In this document: positions 1 through 6,365 of the stretch, one piece after another
Layout: the number at the start of each line of letters is the position of its first letter
Position numbering within the stretch: the first letter of the stretch is position 1
Made by a program: the position numbers and the translations under genes
The notes under the pieces: model-generated
Databases searched by the model: none
What the model saw: the letters and a program-made list of their open reading frames with translations, nothing else
What the model was told of the DNA's origin: nothing
From: a virus
Length of the DNA stretch: 20,497 nt
Virus record (IMG/VR): IMGVR_UViG_3300042471_000767
Span: 1-20,497 of that record
Direction: 5' to 3' (one strand)

Positions 1-212
1 TACTTGAATACTATTTACCCGAGGAAAACGACGATTTCCAATCAGCAATAAATGGCCATAACTATAAGAGTGCCATTTGGGATTTTGACCAGCTTTTGCG
101 CTCAGAGATGAAGTATAAAGAATTATCCGAGGAAACTTACAAAGCGTTTGATTTTTGCCGTAAGGAATTACGAAAAATACTAGAACAAGACAACCTATTT
201 ATTGAGCAATGA
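1..212 (+). CDS. Partial hypothetical protein (C-terminal end)
   Basis: An open frame enters from the left edge (first full codon at position 3) and ends at TGA 210-212, giving 69 C-terminal residues. The peptide is acidic and helix-rich, with Trp/Tyr/Phe residues and a charged tail ending in LFIEQ; no signal peptide or membrane segment is visible in this part. The stop overlaps the next start (ATGATG at 209), so both genes belong to one rightward operon that ends near 760. I do not recognise the function. Its place just before a membrane-anchored protein and an operon end suggests a late or lysis-region gene, but this is positional inference. Confidence 0.75.
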   Translation, partial: LEYYLPEENDDFQSAINGHNYKSAIWDFDQLLRSEMKYKELSEETYKAFDFCRKELRKILEQDNLFIEQ

Positions 213-760
213 TGGAATTCTCAACAGACAATCAAAAGATTAAAATTGCAACGCTATCCTTTTTTGCGGGAATACTTGTTGCGTACATATTTTTTCCAAA
301 GATTGAAAGCGAAACTGTCTATAAGTTTAAAACCGTGACAAAAACAGACACTTTATTTGTCGACAAAGTGTCGACAGTTTACATCCCTAAAACAAAGATA
401 AAAACCGAAGTTTTAAGGGATACAATCCTAATCGATTTTAAGCCACAAATTAGCCTGTTTAAGACCACTATACCTTTCGAATATGGTAATACATATCTGA
501 GCGGAGAAGTCCTCGGAGAAGTGCTTAAAATGACCGCTACGAACGACTATAAGATACCTGTGGTAACGAATACCATTACGAACACGGAAACTAAGACAAT
601 TATTGAAAAACCTAAGGGAATTTACCTTGGTGCAGGAGTTAATTCATTGCTTCAGCCAAATGCTAAAGTTTCCTACTTGGACAACAAGTATTTGTTCGAG
701 TATCAGTACCAACCATTACAGAAGGTACATCAGATAGGAGTAAGTAAAAAGTTATTCTAA
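209..760 (+). CDS. Membrane-anchored phage protein, spanin-like candidate
   Basis: 183 aa. A single hydrophobic segment near residues 14-30 (IATLSFFAGILVAYIFF) follows a short charged N-terminus, which suggests an inner-membrane anchor with the rest in the periplasm. The body (about 35-130) is rich in Thr, Lys and Val and looks beta/extended, with repeated TxT/KT patterns. The C-terminal 45 residues alternate aromatic and polar residues and end in Phe, reminiscent of outer-membrane beta strands. The start overlaps the upstream stop by 4 nt (ATGA); a second ATG at 212 is equally possible. As the last gene of the rightward operon before the hairpins at 798-868, a role in lysis (i-spanin-like) or envelope function is plausible. 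No catalytic motif is seen and the function is unproven. Confidence 0.7.
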   Translation: MMEFSTDNQKIKIATLSFFAGILVAYIFFPKIESETVYKFKTVTKTDTLFVDKVSTVYIPKTKIKTEVLRDTILIDFKPQISLFKTTIPFEYGNTYLSGEVLGEVLKMTATNDYKIPVVTNTITNTETKTIIEKPKGIYLGAGVNSLLQPNAKVSYLDNKYLFEYQYQPLQKVHQIGVSKKLF

Positions 761-797
761 TGGTTAACAAAAGTTCCCAATCTGTGAACTTATAAGT

Positions 798-840
798 ACC
801 CAAGTAGCATACCGTTGGATCTGCTCTTGGGTCATTATTT
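798..840 (+). terminator. Bulged hairpin after the rightward operon
   Basis: ACCCAAG(T)AGCA at 798-809 pairs with TGCTCTTGGGT at 822-832, giving an 11-bp stem with one bulged T and a 12-nt loop. CATTATTT follows. It lies 38 nt after the stop at 760 and has no gene over it, so it probably ends the rightward transcript. The T-tract is imperfect. Confidence 0.5.
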
Positions 841-847
841 ATCATAC

Positions 848-868
848 AATTCGGATATTTTCCGAATT
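848..868. terminator. Perfect 8-bp hairpin between convergent operons
   Basis: AATTCGGA (848-855) and TCCGAATT (861-868) are exact inverted copies around a 5-nt loop. The hairpin sits 2 nt beyond the stop of the last leftward gene (871) and downstream of the rightward operon, so it could act in both directions. There is no strong T-run on either side, so termination strength is uncertain. Confidence 0.5.
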
Positions 869-870
869 AC

Positions 871-1068
871 TTATTTAGGCTTGACAATATCCTTGAGCTG
901 GTTAAAAATAGCCTCTGCATTGTCTCCCCAATACATATCACATTTGCCATCTTTAATTGGAGGAACAGAAAAATAGCTTTGCCAATCGCTAGGCTTTGCA
1001 GTATAGCGGTAACAAGTTTCTTTGTAGGGACAATCTGTCCCCAGGCATTTTGCGATATCAGGGCTCAT
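871..1068 (-). CDS. Small Cys-rich protein (possible metal-binding)
   Basis: 65 aa, the last gene of the leftward operon. Four cysteines are arranged C8-x4-C13-x5-C19 and C43, with the local pattern C19-Y-R-Y-T and C43-D-M-Y-W. Four cysteines in so small a protein suggest a zinc or Fe-S site or a compact knuckle, but no named family can be assigned from sequence alone. It overlaps the upstream gene (stop at 1058) by 11 nt. The same Cys spacing and the R-[YF]-T element recur in the 58-aa plus-strand protein at 17600-17776, so the two look like members of one family. Function unknown. Confidence 0.75.
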   Translation of the reverse strand: MSPDIAKCLGTDCPYKETCYRYTAKPSDWQSYFSVPPIKDGKCDMYWGDNAEAIFNQLKDIVKPK

Positions 1069-1324
1069 TATTACTAATTTTTAGTAGAACTAGGTAACCA
1101 ATCAAATCGTTTACCACATCCTCATCATCTTTCTCTAAGCTTCCGTTCTTTATTCTCTTTAGCTTGTCATCGATGCGGATCAGTAGTCCTTCTTTTGCGG
1201 ACAACTGACTAAATACTCCTAGAGGCTCTAATGCAGAGTTTCCATACTTACGATTCTTGTCGATAAGCATTTTATGAATCTGCTCTAGGACTTCTTCTAC
1301 CTGGATTGCGAATGGAGGTGTCAT
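1058..1324 (-). CDS. MazG/Nmad1-like all-alpha protein
   Basis: 88 aa, all-alpha in appearance. Residues 23-32 (KNRKYGNSAL), 49-58 (IRIDDKLKRI) and 67-80 (DEDVVNDLIGYLVL) match the layout of small phage proteins of the nucleotide-modification-associated domain 1 (DUF1599) or MazG-like NTP pyrophosphohydrolase type. In those folds the acidic residues on paired helices bind Mg2+ and a nucleotide. The expected role is nucleotide-pool hydrolysis or supply for modified DNA, but only part of a MazG acidic set is evident here, so the enzyme activity is an inference. The ATG follows a purine-rich GGAGGTGTC stretch on the coding strand. It is followed by the Cys-rich gene with a short overlap. Confidence 0.65.
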   Translation of the reverse strand: MTPPFAIQVEEVLEQIHKMLIDKNRKYGNSALEPLGVFSQLSAKEGLLIRIDDKLKRIKNGSLEKDDEDVVNDLIGYLVLLKISNNEP

Positions 1325-1367
1325 ATTTATATAAAGGTTAAAATTGCTCGTCTTTCCGATCTGTCAT

Positions 1368-1395
1368 GCGTCTTCCTCTATTCCGCAACCTGACT
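1368..1395 (-). pseudogene. 5'-half tRNA-like fragment
   Basis: On the minus strand AGTCAGG (1395-1389) is followed by TT, GCG, a 13-nt loop beginning GAAT and ending AGA, then CGC (1370-1368). This repeats the acceptor 5' strand and D-arm of the tRNA-like gene at 1639-1732 (same AGTCAGG, GCG...CGC stem and shared GCGGAAT and AGACGCA). No matching CCTGACT 3' strand or T-arm lies downstream, so it is a remnant or partial duplicate. It fills the gap between the genes at 1324 and 1401. Confidence 0.55.
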
Positions 1396-1400
1396 ATATT

Positions 1401-1622
1401 CTATTCAATATGTGAAAATATATTTCCTAAAAAAGTAACTTCATCCCATCCATTCATTTTATTATCGTGGATTAATTTAGTTAAATCTTCTTGAAGGTAT
1501 TCATATTCTTTTGTAATATTTTCTGCGTAATAATGCCATCTATCGTTAAAATAAATAAATTTTGAAATACCATTAACTGTCTGACCAACATCATAAACGT
1601 CACCATTGAAAAATTTCATCAT
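1401..1622 (-). CDS. Hypothetical small protein between tRNA-like sequences
   Basis: 73 aa starting with two Met codons (1622 or 1619). It is rich in Asn, Tyr, Phe and Trp and acidic in the second half, with no membrane segment, signal peptide or recognisable motif. It is unusual in lying between the complete tRNA-like sequence (1639-1732) and the tRNA 5'-half fragment (1368-1395), both on the same strand. It may therefore have arrived with, or been trapped by, a duplication of that tRNA. Unlike most of the operon it does not overlap its neighbours. I do not recognise it. Confidence 0.55.
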   Translation of the reverse strand: MMKFFNGDVYDVGQTVNGISKFIYFNDRWHYYAENITKEYEYLQEDLTKLIHDNKMNGWDEVTFLGNIFSHIE

Positions 1623-1638
1623 AACTTTTAATTTTAAG

Positions 1639-1732
1639 TAGTCAGGACAGGATTCGAACCTGTAAATAGGATGAGCGTATACCTATTACTCACTCGCTCT
1701 GTGGTTGCGTCTACCAATTCCGCCACCTGACT
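1639..1732 (-). tRNA. tRNA-like gene, type II (Leu-like body), atypical anticodon arm
   Basis: 94 nt on the minus strand. The acceptor AGTCAGG (1732-1726) pairs perfectly with CCTGACT (1646-1640), with discriminator A at 1639 and no encoded CCA. The D-arm is GCG-GAATTGGTAGA-CGC. The T-arm is perfect: ACAGG, TTCGAAT, CCTGT (1663-1647). A long variable arm can pair AATAGG with CCTATT. The D-arm and long arm are Leu-like. The anticodon arm is poor: only three central pairs of ACCAC/GTGAG form, and the 7-nt loop AGAGCGA has G instead of U at position 33; AGC would fall at 34-36. It may be a decayed tRNA, a tRNA-like structure or one needing a different fold. tRNA-like origin is sure; function and identity are not. 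Confidence 0.7.
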
Positions 1733-1764
1733 AGATATTAATCTTTAAAAACTAAATCCACCAT

Positions 1765-2073
1765 TTAACTAAACAGGTCGTGAGCAACAGAGACAAAATT
1801 ATAATTGATGTCTTCTTTAAGTAGCTTTTCTTTATCATAGTATTGCTTGAACGAGATAAACCTATCTCCTTTTAGATATTGGCTAGTCCTAAACTTAGAC
1901 CTTCCTTTCTTAATCAGTAAGCCATCTCCAAACAGAACATAGAACTCGTTTTCAGCAACTATTTCATTAAACTCCAGGTACTCAATCCACCACTCACTAG
2001 GTTTGCGGTTTTCATCGAGTACCTTGGTCGCAGATAGGTATCCAAAGGGATTGAGTACTTGAGCTTCTTCCAT
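1765..2073 (-). CDS. Hypothetical protein
   Basis: 102 aa, acidic and aromatic-rich (WWIEYLEF near residues 28-35), predicted to be mixed alpha/beta from its alternating pattern. There is no membrane segment or known motif. It starts at ATG 2073, one base after the stop of the upstream 63-aa gene (2075), so it is probably translated with it. Downstream is the tRNA-like gene. Function not recognised; it belongs to the group of small early genes. Confidence 0.65.
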   Translation of the reverse strand: MEEAQVLNPFGYLSATKVLDENRKPSEWWIEYLEFNEIVAENEFYVLFGDGLLIKKGRSKFRTSQYLKGDRFISFKQYYDKEKLLKEDINYNFVSVAHDLFS

Positions 2074-2074
2074 C

Positions 2075-2266
2075 TTATTTAAAGAATCGTTTAATTACAC
2101 TTTCTTTCTGTTCCTTGTGTAGATAAAGCTTTTGTCTTAATATTTCAAGAAGCTCTATCGCTACATGGTTTTCTATTTCGGCTATATTTTCTTTATAGTC
2201 AATAACCAAGTTTCCTGTTTCTGAATCGACATAAAAGTCCAACTCTTCGTATTTATATTTAATCAT
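2075..2266 (-). CDS. Hypothetical small protein
   Basis: 63 aa. The N-terminal half alternates Tyr/Asp/Glu as in short beta strands, and the C-terminal half (about 33-63) looks helical, Leu-rich then Lys-rich, ending KRFFK. The start ATG shares one base with the upstream stop (TAATG at 2266), indicating coupled translation. No function recognised. Confidence 0.65.
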   Translation of the reverse strand: MIKYKYEELDFYVDSETGNLVIDYKENIAEIENHVAIELLEILRQKLYLHKEQKESVIKRFFK

Positions 2267-2496
2267 TATCTGTAATTGTGGTGTAAGTGTCTAGTAATAA
2301 GTTGAAGCTTGATAACATATCTAGGATTCTCTAGCAGTTCTGTAAGCCTAGGCTCTACCATTCCCATGAAGTGGTTAAAGAATATCTCTCCTGCTTCAGG
2401 ATGGTCTTCCATGTCTAGGTCAACCTTAATTCCATTTCTCTCACAGAATACGCAGGATCGTACCGCTCTTTTAATCTGTTCCTTTGAGTATTTCAT
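2266..2496 (-). CDS. Hypothetical small protein
   Basis: 76 aa from ATG 2496; a TTG at 2499 directly before it is less likely to be the start. The sequence has one C-x2-C pair (SCVFCERN), an acidic stretch (DLDMEDHPEAGE) and His-rich C-terminal residues (RHLHHNY), so a metal-linked role is conceivable but unsupported. The first 26 nt overlap the end of the upstream membrane-peptide gene in another frame. No family recognised. Confidence 0.6.
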   Translation of the reverse strand: MKYSKEQIKRAVRSCVFCERNGIKVDLDMEDHPEAGEIFFNHFMGMVEPRLTELLENPRYVIKLQLITRHLHHNYR

Positions 2497-2638
2497 CAAT
2501 CAAGATGTTTAAGTAAGTGACGAAAATAGCAAGTACCAATGCAAACATCCCAAGAGACTTAGATATTAAATATAGGCAGGTCATAAAACCCCATGCTACA
2601 TTTATAAATTTAAGTAACTGCAATAGATGCCTTTTCAT
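2471..2638 (-). CDS. Small membrane protein (55 aa)
   Basis: A 55-aa frame starts at ATG 2638, overlapping the TGA of the upstream gene by 4 nt (ATGA), and stops at TAA 2473-2471. After a basic start (MKRH) the residues from about 9 to 49 are strongly hydrophobic and can form one long or two short membrane segments (FINVAWGFMTCLYLI and MFALVLAIFVTYLNILI). It ends in a charged tail (DEILKGTD). It fills what would otherwise be a 135-bp gap and overlaps the next gene by 26 nt. The coupled start and hydrophobicity support a real gene. A holin or membrane-stress role cannot be claimed from this. Confidence 0.6.
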   Translation of the reverse strand: MKRHLLQLLKFINVAWGFMTCLYLISKSLGMFALVLAIFVTYLNILIDEILKGTD

Positions 2639-2892
2639 TTAGGTGTAAATTTAATAGGATGTGATATTTCATTTCCATTAAAATCTAAGAGTTTGCCGTT
2701 CATTTCAAAGTGTACCTCCATGTGTTTATTCTTATAGTTCTGAATCAGCAGCTTGATTTTCTCCTGAACATCTTCAATGGAGAGAAACTCTCCATATCCG
2801 ATGTCTTGCCACTCTGTGAATTCGTTGAACTTATTTATAAACCTACGCTTCAGTATGAAATCAGAAGGGGAGTGAACTTTCTTTCTCGGCAT
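2635..2892 (-). CDS. Hypothetical protein
   Basis: 85 aa with a basic N-terminus (MPRKKVHSP) and mixed alpha/beta character; residues 40-55 look helical and charged (VQEKIKLLIQNYKNK). ATG 2892 lies inside the end of the upstream gene (32-nt overlap). The stop overlaps the start of the 55-aa membrane protein by ATGA. No known motif. It probably belongs to the replication-accessory stretch of the early operon. Confidence 0.65.
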   Translation of the reverse strand: MPRKKVHSPSDFILKRRFINKFNEFTEWQDIGYGEFLSIEDVQEKIKLLIQNYKNKHMEVHFEMNGKLLDFNGNEISHPIKFTPK

Positions 2893-3172
2893 ACTGAGGT
2901 TTAGATTGATGTGCTTGCTTTTTCTCTATCACCATCGCTGGTTTACCATCAGACCAAAATACTTTGCCTGATCCTGTCCAGAACTTCTGTTTTTTAGCCT
3001 CTCTGTCCTCTTTTGTTTGAGATACATAGGACTGAACATTCTGTCCGTAATCGTTCGCCTCATCGCTCATTGAGATGGTTAGAGAGACTCCTTTAAGACC
3101 CTTTGCCTTAACTGTGGTAAGTAGGGTTTCTAGTGTTTCCTGCTTTAGGAAGATTTCTGATAAATTTGCCAT
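2861..3172 (-). CDS. Small protein with SSB-like C-terminal tail
   Basis: 103 aa. Residues 1-60 form a compact domain (MANLSEIFLKQ..., KGLKGVSLTISMSDE) followed by a QNVQSYVSQTKEDREAKK segment and a short GSGKVFWSDG strand. The extreme C-terminus is AEKESSLPF, resembling the LPF/DLPF ending of Bacteroidota single-stranded-DNA-binding proteins that docks to replication partners. It could be a small phage ssDNA-binding protein or a replication accessory. An OB-fold is not demonstrable by eye, so the SSB role is inference. An A-rich leader precedes ATG 3172, and a 32-nt gap separates it from the nuclease gene. Confidence 0.65.
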   Translation of the reverse strand: MANLSEIFLKQETLETLLTTVKAKGLKGVSLTISMSDEANDYGQNVQSYVSQTKEDREAKKQKFWTGSGKVFWSDGKPAMVIEKKQAHQSKPQYAEKESSLPF

Positions 3173-3204
3173 TTTTTTAATTGTTTTTGGTTTGTCTTGT
3201 AATA

Positions 3205-3693
3205 TTAACTTATTGATTTATTGGATTCAAGTAAATTTTGATATTTTTCATAGAAGTCAGCAAAGTTTTTTACTATCCAATACTTTCCTTTTGCCTTTTC
3301 TATATTTTCCTGATAGATTTTTTGATATTCTGACTGCCTGTCTTTCCCTATCTTAACTTCTATTTTTACTGATAATCCTTCGATTGTTGCAGATATATCT
3401 GCTGATCCTTTGGTTGCCGTAGACTTTCCCCATGTCATGGAGCCAATGGTCTTGGTTCTGCCTAGCACATCTGTCACTTGCTTTCTGTTGTCGATTGGTC
3501 TGCCCATGGTGTTGATTCGCTCTACCTGATAATCGCATAGTTCTAAGAAGTCAAGTATGCACCTAGTAAGTCCATTGGCTGTTTTATCTGTGTATTTAGG
3601 TAGTGCAGATTCTAAAGCGTATAAAGGAACATTTGGTCTCTTTTTTATAGACTCATTTAGTTTAAGTTTTTTAAGAATGTCAAGTGGTTTCAT
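3205..3693 (-). CDS. PD-(D/E)XK nuclease (VRR-NUC-like)
   Basis: 162 aa. The C-terminal half holds a restriction-endonuclease-fold signature: GSADI with D99, then IEVKIG with E112-x-K114, then RQSEYQ (Q120) and a closing KGKYWIVKNFADF strand/helix. This is the order seen in VRR-NUC and Holliday-junction-resolvase-like phage nucleases, which cut branched or damaged DNA with Mg2+. The N-terminal 80 residues look helical and basic and may bind DNA. The start ATG shares one base with the upstream stop (TGATG at 3693). Close to the primase-helicase, a replication or recombination role fits. Confidence 0.75.
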   Translation of the reverse strand: MKPLDILKKLKLNESIKKRPNVPLYALESALPKYTDKTANGLTRCILDFLELCDYQVERINTMGRPIDNRKQVTDVLGRTKTIGSMTWGKSTATKGSADISATIEGLSVKIEVKIGKDRQSEYQKIYQENIEKAKGKYWIVKNFADFYEKYQNLLESNKSIS

Positions 3694-3914
3694 CAGAAGG
3701 GGAGATCGAATGCTTCTAAATGCAATACAGGAGTCTTGTAGTCTGTACCAAATCTGGACATATATTCAAATGCAAGAACCCTATTTGCTTCTCTCATTTT
3801 TAGCCAAATTCCTTGGGTGTAGGTCTTATCATAGTCCCCAGGTCTTGCTTCAATGTACTTATCCCAAAATACTTCAAATGGGATTTCTGATACTTCGTCT
3901 AGTGCTTCAATCAT
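3693..3914 (-). CDS. Small acidic protein ending in DLPF
   Basis: 73 aa, predicted helical, acidic (EVSEIPFEVFWDKYIEARP at the start) and ending LEAFDLPF. The last six residues AFDLPF strongly resemble the C-terminal tip of Bacteroidota SSB. The protein has no SSB domain, so it may mimic the SSB tail and bind the host or phage proteins that normally dock there; that is inference. Coupled by ATGA to the upstream 66-aa gene and by TGATG to the nuclease downstream. This type of protein beside phage primase genes is otherwise uncharacterised to my knowledge. Confidence 0.7.
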   Translation of the reverse strand: MIEALDEVSEIPFEVFWDKYIEARPGDYDKTYTQGIWLKMREANRVLAFEYMSRFGTDYKTPVLHLEAFDLPF

Positions 3915-4111
3915 TGTTCTAGGTTTTTAAATGTGATAGGATATTGACATAGGTAAGGTATTACTGATTCTAACTTAGCAAACTTAATGTATGCACCATT
4001 TACATCAAGAGCCTTAATCTGATGTATTAAAATCTTTGGCTCTCCTTTTACTTGTTCAAATGAGTATCTAACAATCTCAAATGACCCTAACTCTTTTCCG
4101 TTAATTATCAT
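3911..4111 (-). CDS. Hypothetical small protein in primase operon
   Basis: 66 aa, mostly beta-like (MIINGKELGSFEIVRYSFE...), with no membrane segment or metal motif. ATG 4111 overlaps the primase-helicase stop (ATGA), and its own stop overlaps the next start in the same way, so it is translated in strict coupling with the replication genes. A replication-accessory role is plausible by position only. Confidence 0.65.
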   Translation of the reverse strand: MIINGKELGSFEIVRYSFEQVKGEPKILIHQIKALDVNGAYIKFAKLESVIPYLCQYPITFKNLEQ

Positions 4112-6315
4112 TTCTTTAAGTGTTTATAAATCGTTGTTCTACTAACATTTAATAACTCTGCTAACTCAGAGCGGTTAAAATCAGGGATGGTCTTATTAAT
4201 CATCTCGATTTTCTTTTCTATGGACTCATTTTTCATCGAGCGAATAATCTCACTAAGCTCATTAGACTCCAAGCTACTTACTTTAATCTTCTTAGACATA
4301 GCAATAAAGTAGTTACTTAACTTCTCTGCCTTCAGCAAGGATTCCTTAGTAACAAAGTCAAAGTCCTTTCCTGTCTCAAATGACCACAAGGTATTAATTA
4401 ACAGAGCAAATCTAGGAACATAAGCCTTCTGCTTACTCAACATCGACTTTACATATTCCGATATGTCATCAGAGTTCTGCAAGTCTGTGATGTTATTAAA
4501 TATACGCTCCCACTCAATATCTGCTTGGCTATCAAATCGAATGATTCGACTCTCAATCTCACCGAACTTATTGTACTGCAAGACTTGGTTTCTCACTAGG
4601 TTATAGAACTGACTAATGTAAGCCTCGTACCAATCCAATATCTCTTGGTCAATTGAGTTCTTGTTGTAATGCTCAATCTCCTTATCAGGGTAGCTGACAA
4701 GCAATCGGTCTAGGAATCCATTGTCTTTGTTTTCCATAGTGGATATCTGCGAGAATATACCAGGCTGAATACCACCAAGCACAGGAATCAATGGACTTGC
4801 AACAAAGCTACTCTTAGCAGTCTTTCGTGTCAGAATCGCTGCTTGGTTAGACCAACAAGACAACCAAAATTCGAGATCAGAACCAGGCTTGTACTTGTTC
4901 ATGTCCTTAATCCATCCGTTTAGCTCATCCTTAAATACCGCAATGCCTACTTGGTTTTCCTCATGCAAATCCGCCAAGGCTTCGACAGTAATATCGTTTA
5001 CTATCAACTGCTTTCTCACAGGCTCCTTGACTTCCTCCACATCCTTCTTCTCCTTAGCAGTCAATCGCTCATATTCCTTGTACTTCTTGTACTCGTTTTG
5101 ATAGTGCTTAATTTCAAAGCTATTCTTCTTAGCAATCGGAAAGATTATGGCATTTATACTAGGGGTCTTTCCTAGTCCTGCTTTTCCTATCAAGCCAATC
5201 CAAATGTTGCAAGACTCTCTCCATCCTGTTTTTACCTCAACCTTGCATGCGTTACCAATGCATAGTGACAAAAGCCAAAGTAAGCTACACCCCATGTAGT
5301 CAATAGAATGATTAAGTGTTTTCTGATTTAACAGAATATAACTCTGTATTGAGTCTGGAAACACATCAATCGGAAATATCAAGTCTTCTTTAGGAATCTC
5401 AATCTTCTCTATCTCTACCTTTCTAATCTTCCGCTCTCCATAGCCTTCCTTGTACAACTCCTTAGCAGCAGCAGAAAAGTCACCATTGAAGTACTTGTAA
5501 GCGTAGATACTAAACGGAGTCAAAGGGCTCTGATGAGGGTAAATCGTGGCCGTGGTGAAGAGATAACACATTCCAGTATCCTTGTAGATAAATCCATGCA
5601 AGGCATCCTTAGAATTCGTTTTTCTTATTACTATGCGGTCGGTCAAGTGCTTGACTGCGGTGAACTCATTTGCAATCAAGTCTAGGACTCTGTTTCTCTG
5701 ATTGTAATCTTCCCAAGGGGTCAATCCACTATACTCTGTGTTTTCCACCTTGACTTCCACCTTGGCTTCATCGTAGTGGAAGTATCTACATAGGCTAAAC
5801 AGAATGTCTCTTTCCTCTTCTGTGATCTCCTGGATTTGCTCATAAGACATCTCCGATACTTGGTTGTCATAGATATAAATATACCCACCTGTGCCCCTAG
5901 TTTCAATTAAGGCTTGAGAATGTCCCTTCAGCGTTGCAAGCTTTCTATTGCCTTCTACCTTACAACATCTATATATAATATGATAACCTGAGTTTATAGT
6001 CTTATATATAACAAACTTTCTATTAAAGTCATCAATGTGATCAGATATAAACGATACAAACTCACTCCAAAACTTCTTACCGTCTTGGATGGTTGGGAAT
6101 ACCTTTAAATCTACATCTATACACTCAACATTATAATAACCTGTTATAATACCGTACCCTTTGGTCTTGGCTTCGAGCTTCTCTAATTCTGACTTTTCTA
6201 TCTTTTTTGTCTGGTACTCCTTCCATAAAATCAGAGGCTTTTTACCCTCCGATATGGGCATTACGCTGAACCCTGAGTTCAGTAAATTGATTGCTCTTCC
6301 TAGCGTTACATTCAT
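4108..6315 (-). CDS. Primase-helicase (prim-pol + DUF3987-like ATPase)
   Basis: 735 aa. The N-terminal 150 residues show archaeo-eukaryotic primase/prim-pol motifs: D67-V-D69 (ECIDVDL), SGYHIIYR with H112, and ETRGTGGY at 138-145. A linker is followed by a P-loop ATPase: Walker A GKAGLGKT at 377-384, and a Walker B-like VFKDE ending in D463-E464, in the DUF3987 style of phage helicases. The C-terminus (about 710-735, SELAELLNVSRTTIYKHLKK) is a helix-turn-helix, a useful origin-binding element. It lies just downstream of the iteron cluster at 6366-6636, which it may recognise. It should prime and unwind phage DNA. A possible -7 box (ACCTTTG) lies 12-18 nt before the ATG. The start at 6315 is the first ATG after the repeats. 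Confidence 0.9.
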   Translation of the reverse strand: MNVTLGRAINLLNSGFSVMPISEGKKPLILWKEYQTKKIEKSELEKLEAKTKGYGIITGYYNVECIDVDLKVFPTIQDGKKFWSEFVSFISDHIDDFNRKFVIYKTINSGYHIIYRCCKVEGNRKLATLKGHSQALIETRGTGGYIYIYDNQVSEMSYEQIQEITEEERDILFSLCRYFHYDEAKVEVKVENTEYSGLTPWEDYNQRNRVLDLIANEFTAVKHLTDRIVIRKTNSKDALHGFIYKDTGMCYLFTTATIYPHQSPLTPFSIYAYKYFNGDFSAAAKELYKEGYGERKIRKVEIEKIEIPKEDLIFPIDVFPDSIQSYILLNQKTLNHSIDYMGCSLLWLLSLCIGNACKVEVKTGWRESCNIWIGLIGKAGLGKTPSINAIIFPIAKKNSFEIKHYQNEYKKYKEYERLTAKEKKDVEEVKEPVRKQLIVNDITVEALADLHEENQVGIAVFKDELNGWIKDMNKYKPGSDLEFWLSCWSNQAAILTRKTAKSSFVASPLIPVLGGIQPGIFSQISTMENKDNGFLDRLLVSYPDKEIEHYNKNSIDQEILDWYEAYISQFYNLVRNQVLQYNKFGEIESRIIRFDSQADIEWERIFNNITDLQNSDDISEYVKSMLSKQKAYVPRFALLINTLWSFETGKDFDFVTKESLLKAEKLSNYFIAMSKKIKVSSLESNELSEIIRSMKNESIEKKIEMINKTIPDFNRSELAELLNVSRTTIYKHLKK

Positions 6316-6365
6316 TTTCGTGTTTTACAAAGGTTTATAGAAAAATGGCATTTTTGGGCAAAAAA

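Noticed and set aside
663-845. Minus-strand frame over the end of the spanin-like gene and the hairpins
   Set aside because: Covers the two terminator-like hairpins and runs against the real gene; composition is not gene-like.
1351-1362. AGATCGGAA-type sequence resembling a sequencing adapter
   Set aside because: Only about 9-10 bases agree, the next bases differ, and the surrounding tRNA-like structure explains the region. Chance is likely.
3075-3356. Plus-strand frame opposite the nuclease and SSB-tail genes
   Set aside because: Antisense shadow of well-supported coupled minus-strand genes with motifs; it breaks the operon pattern.
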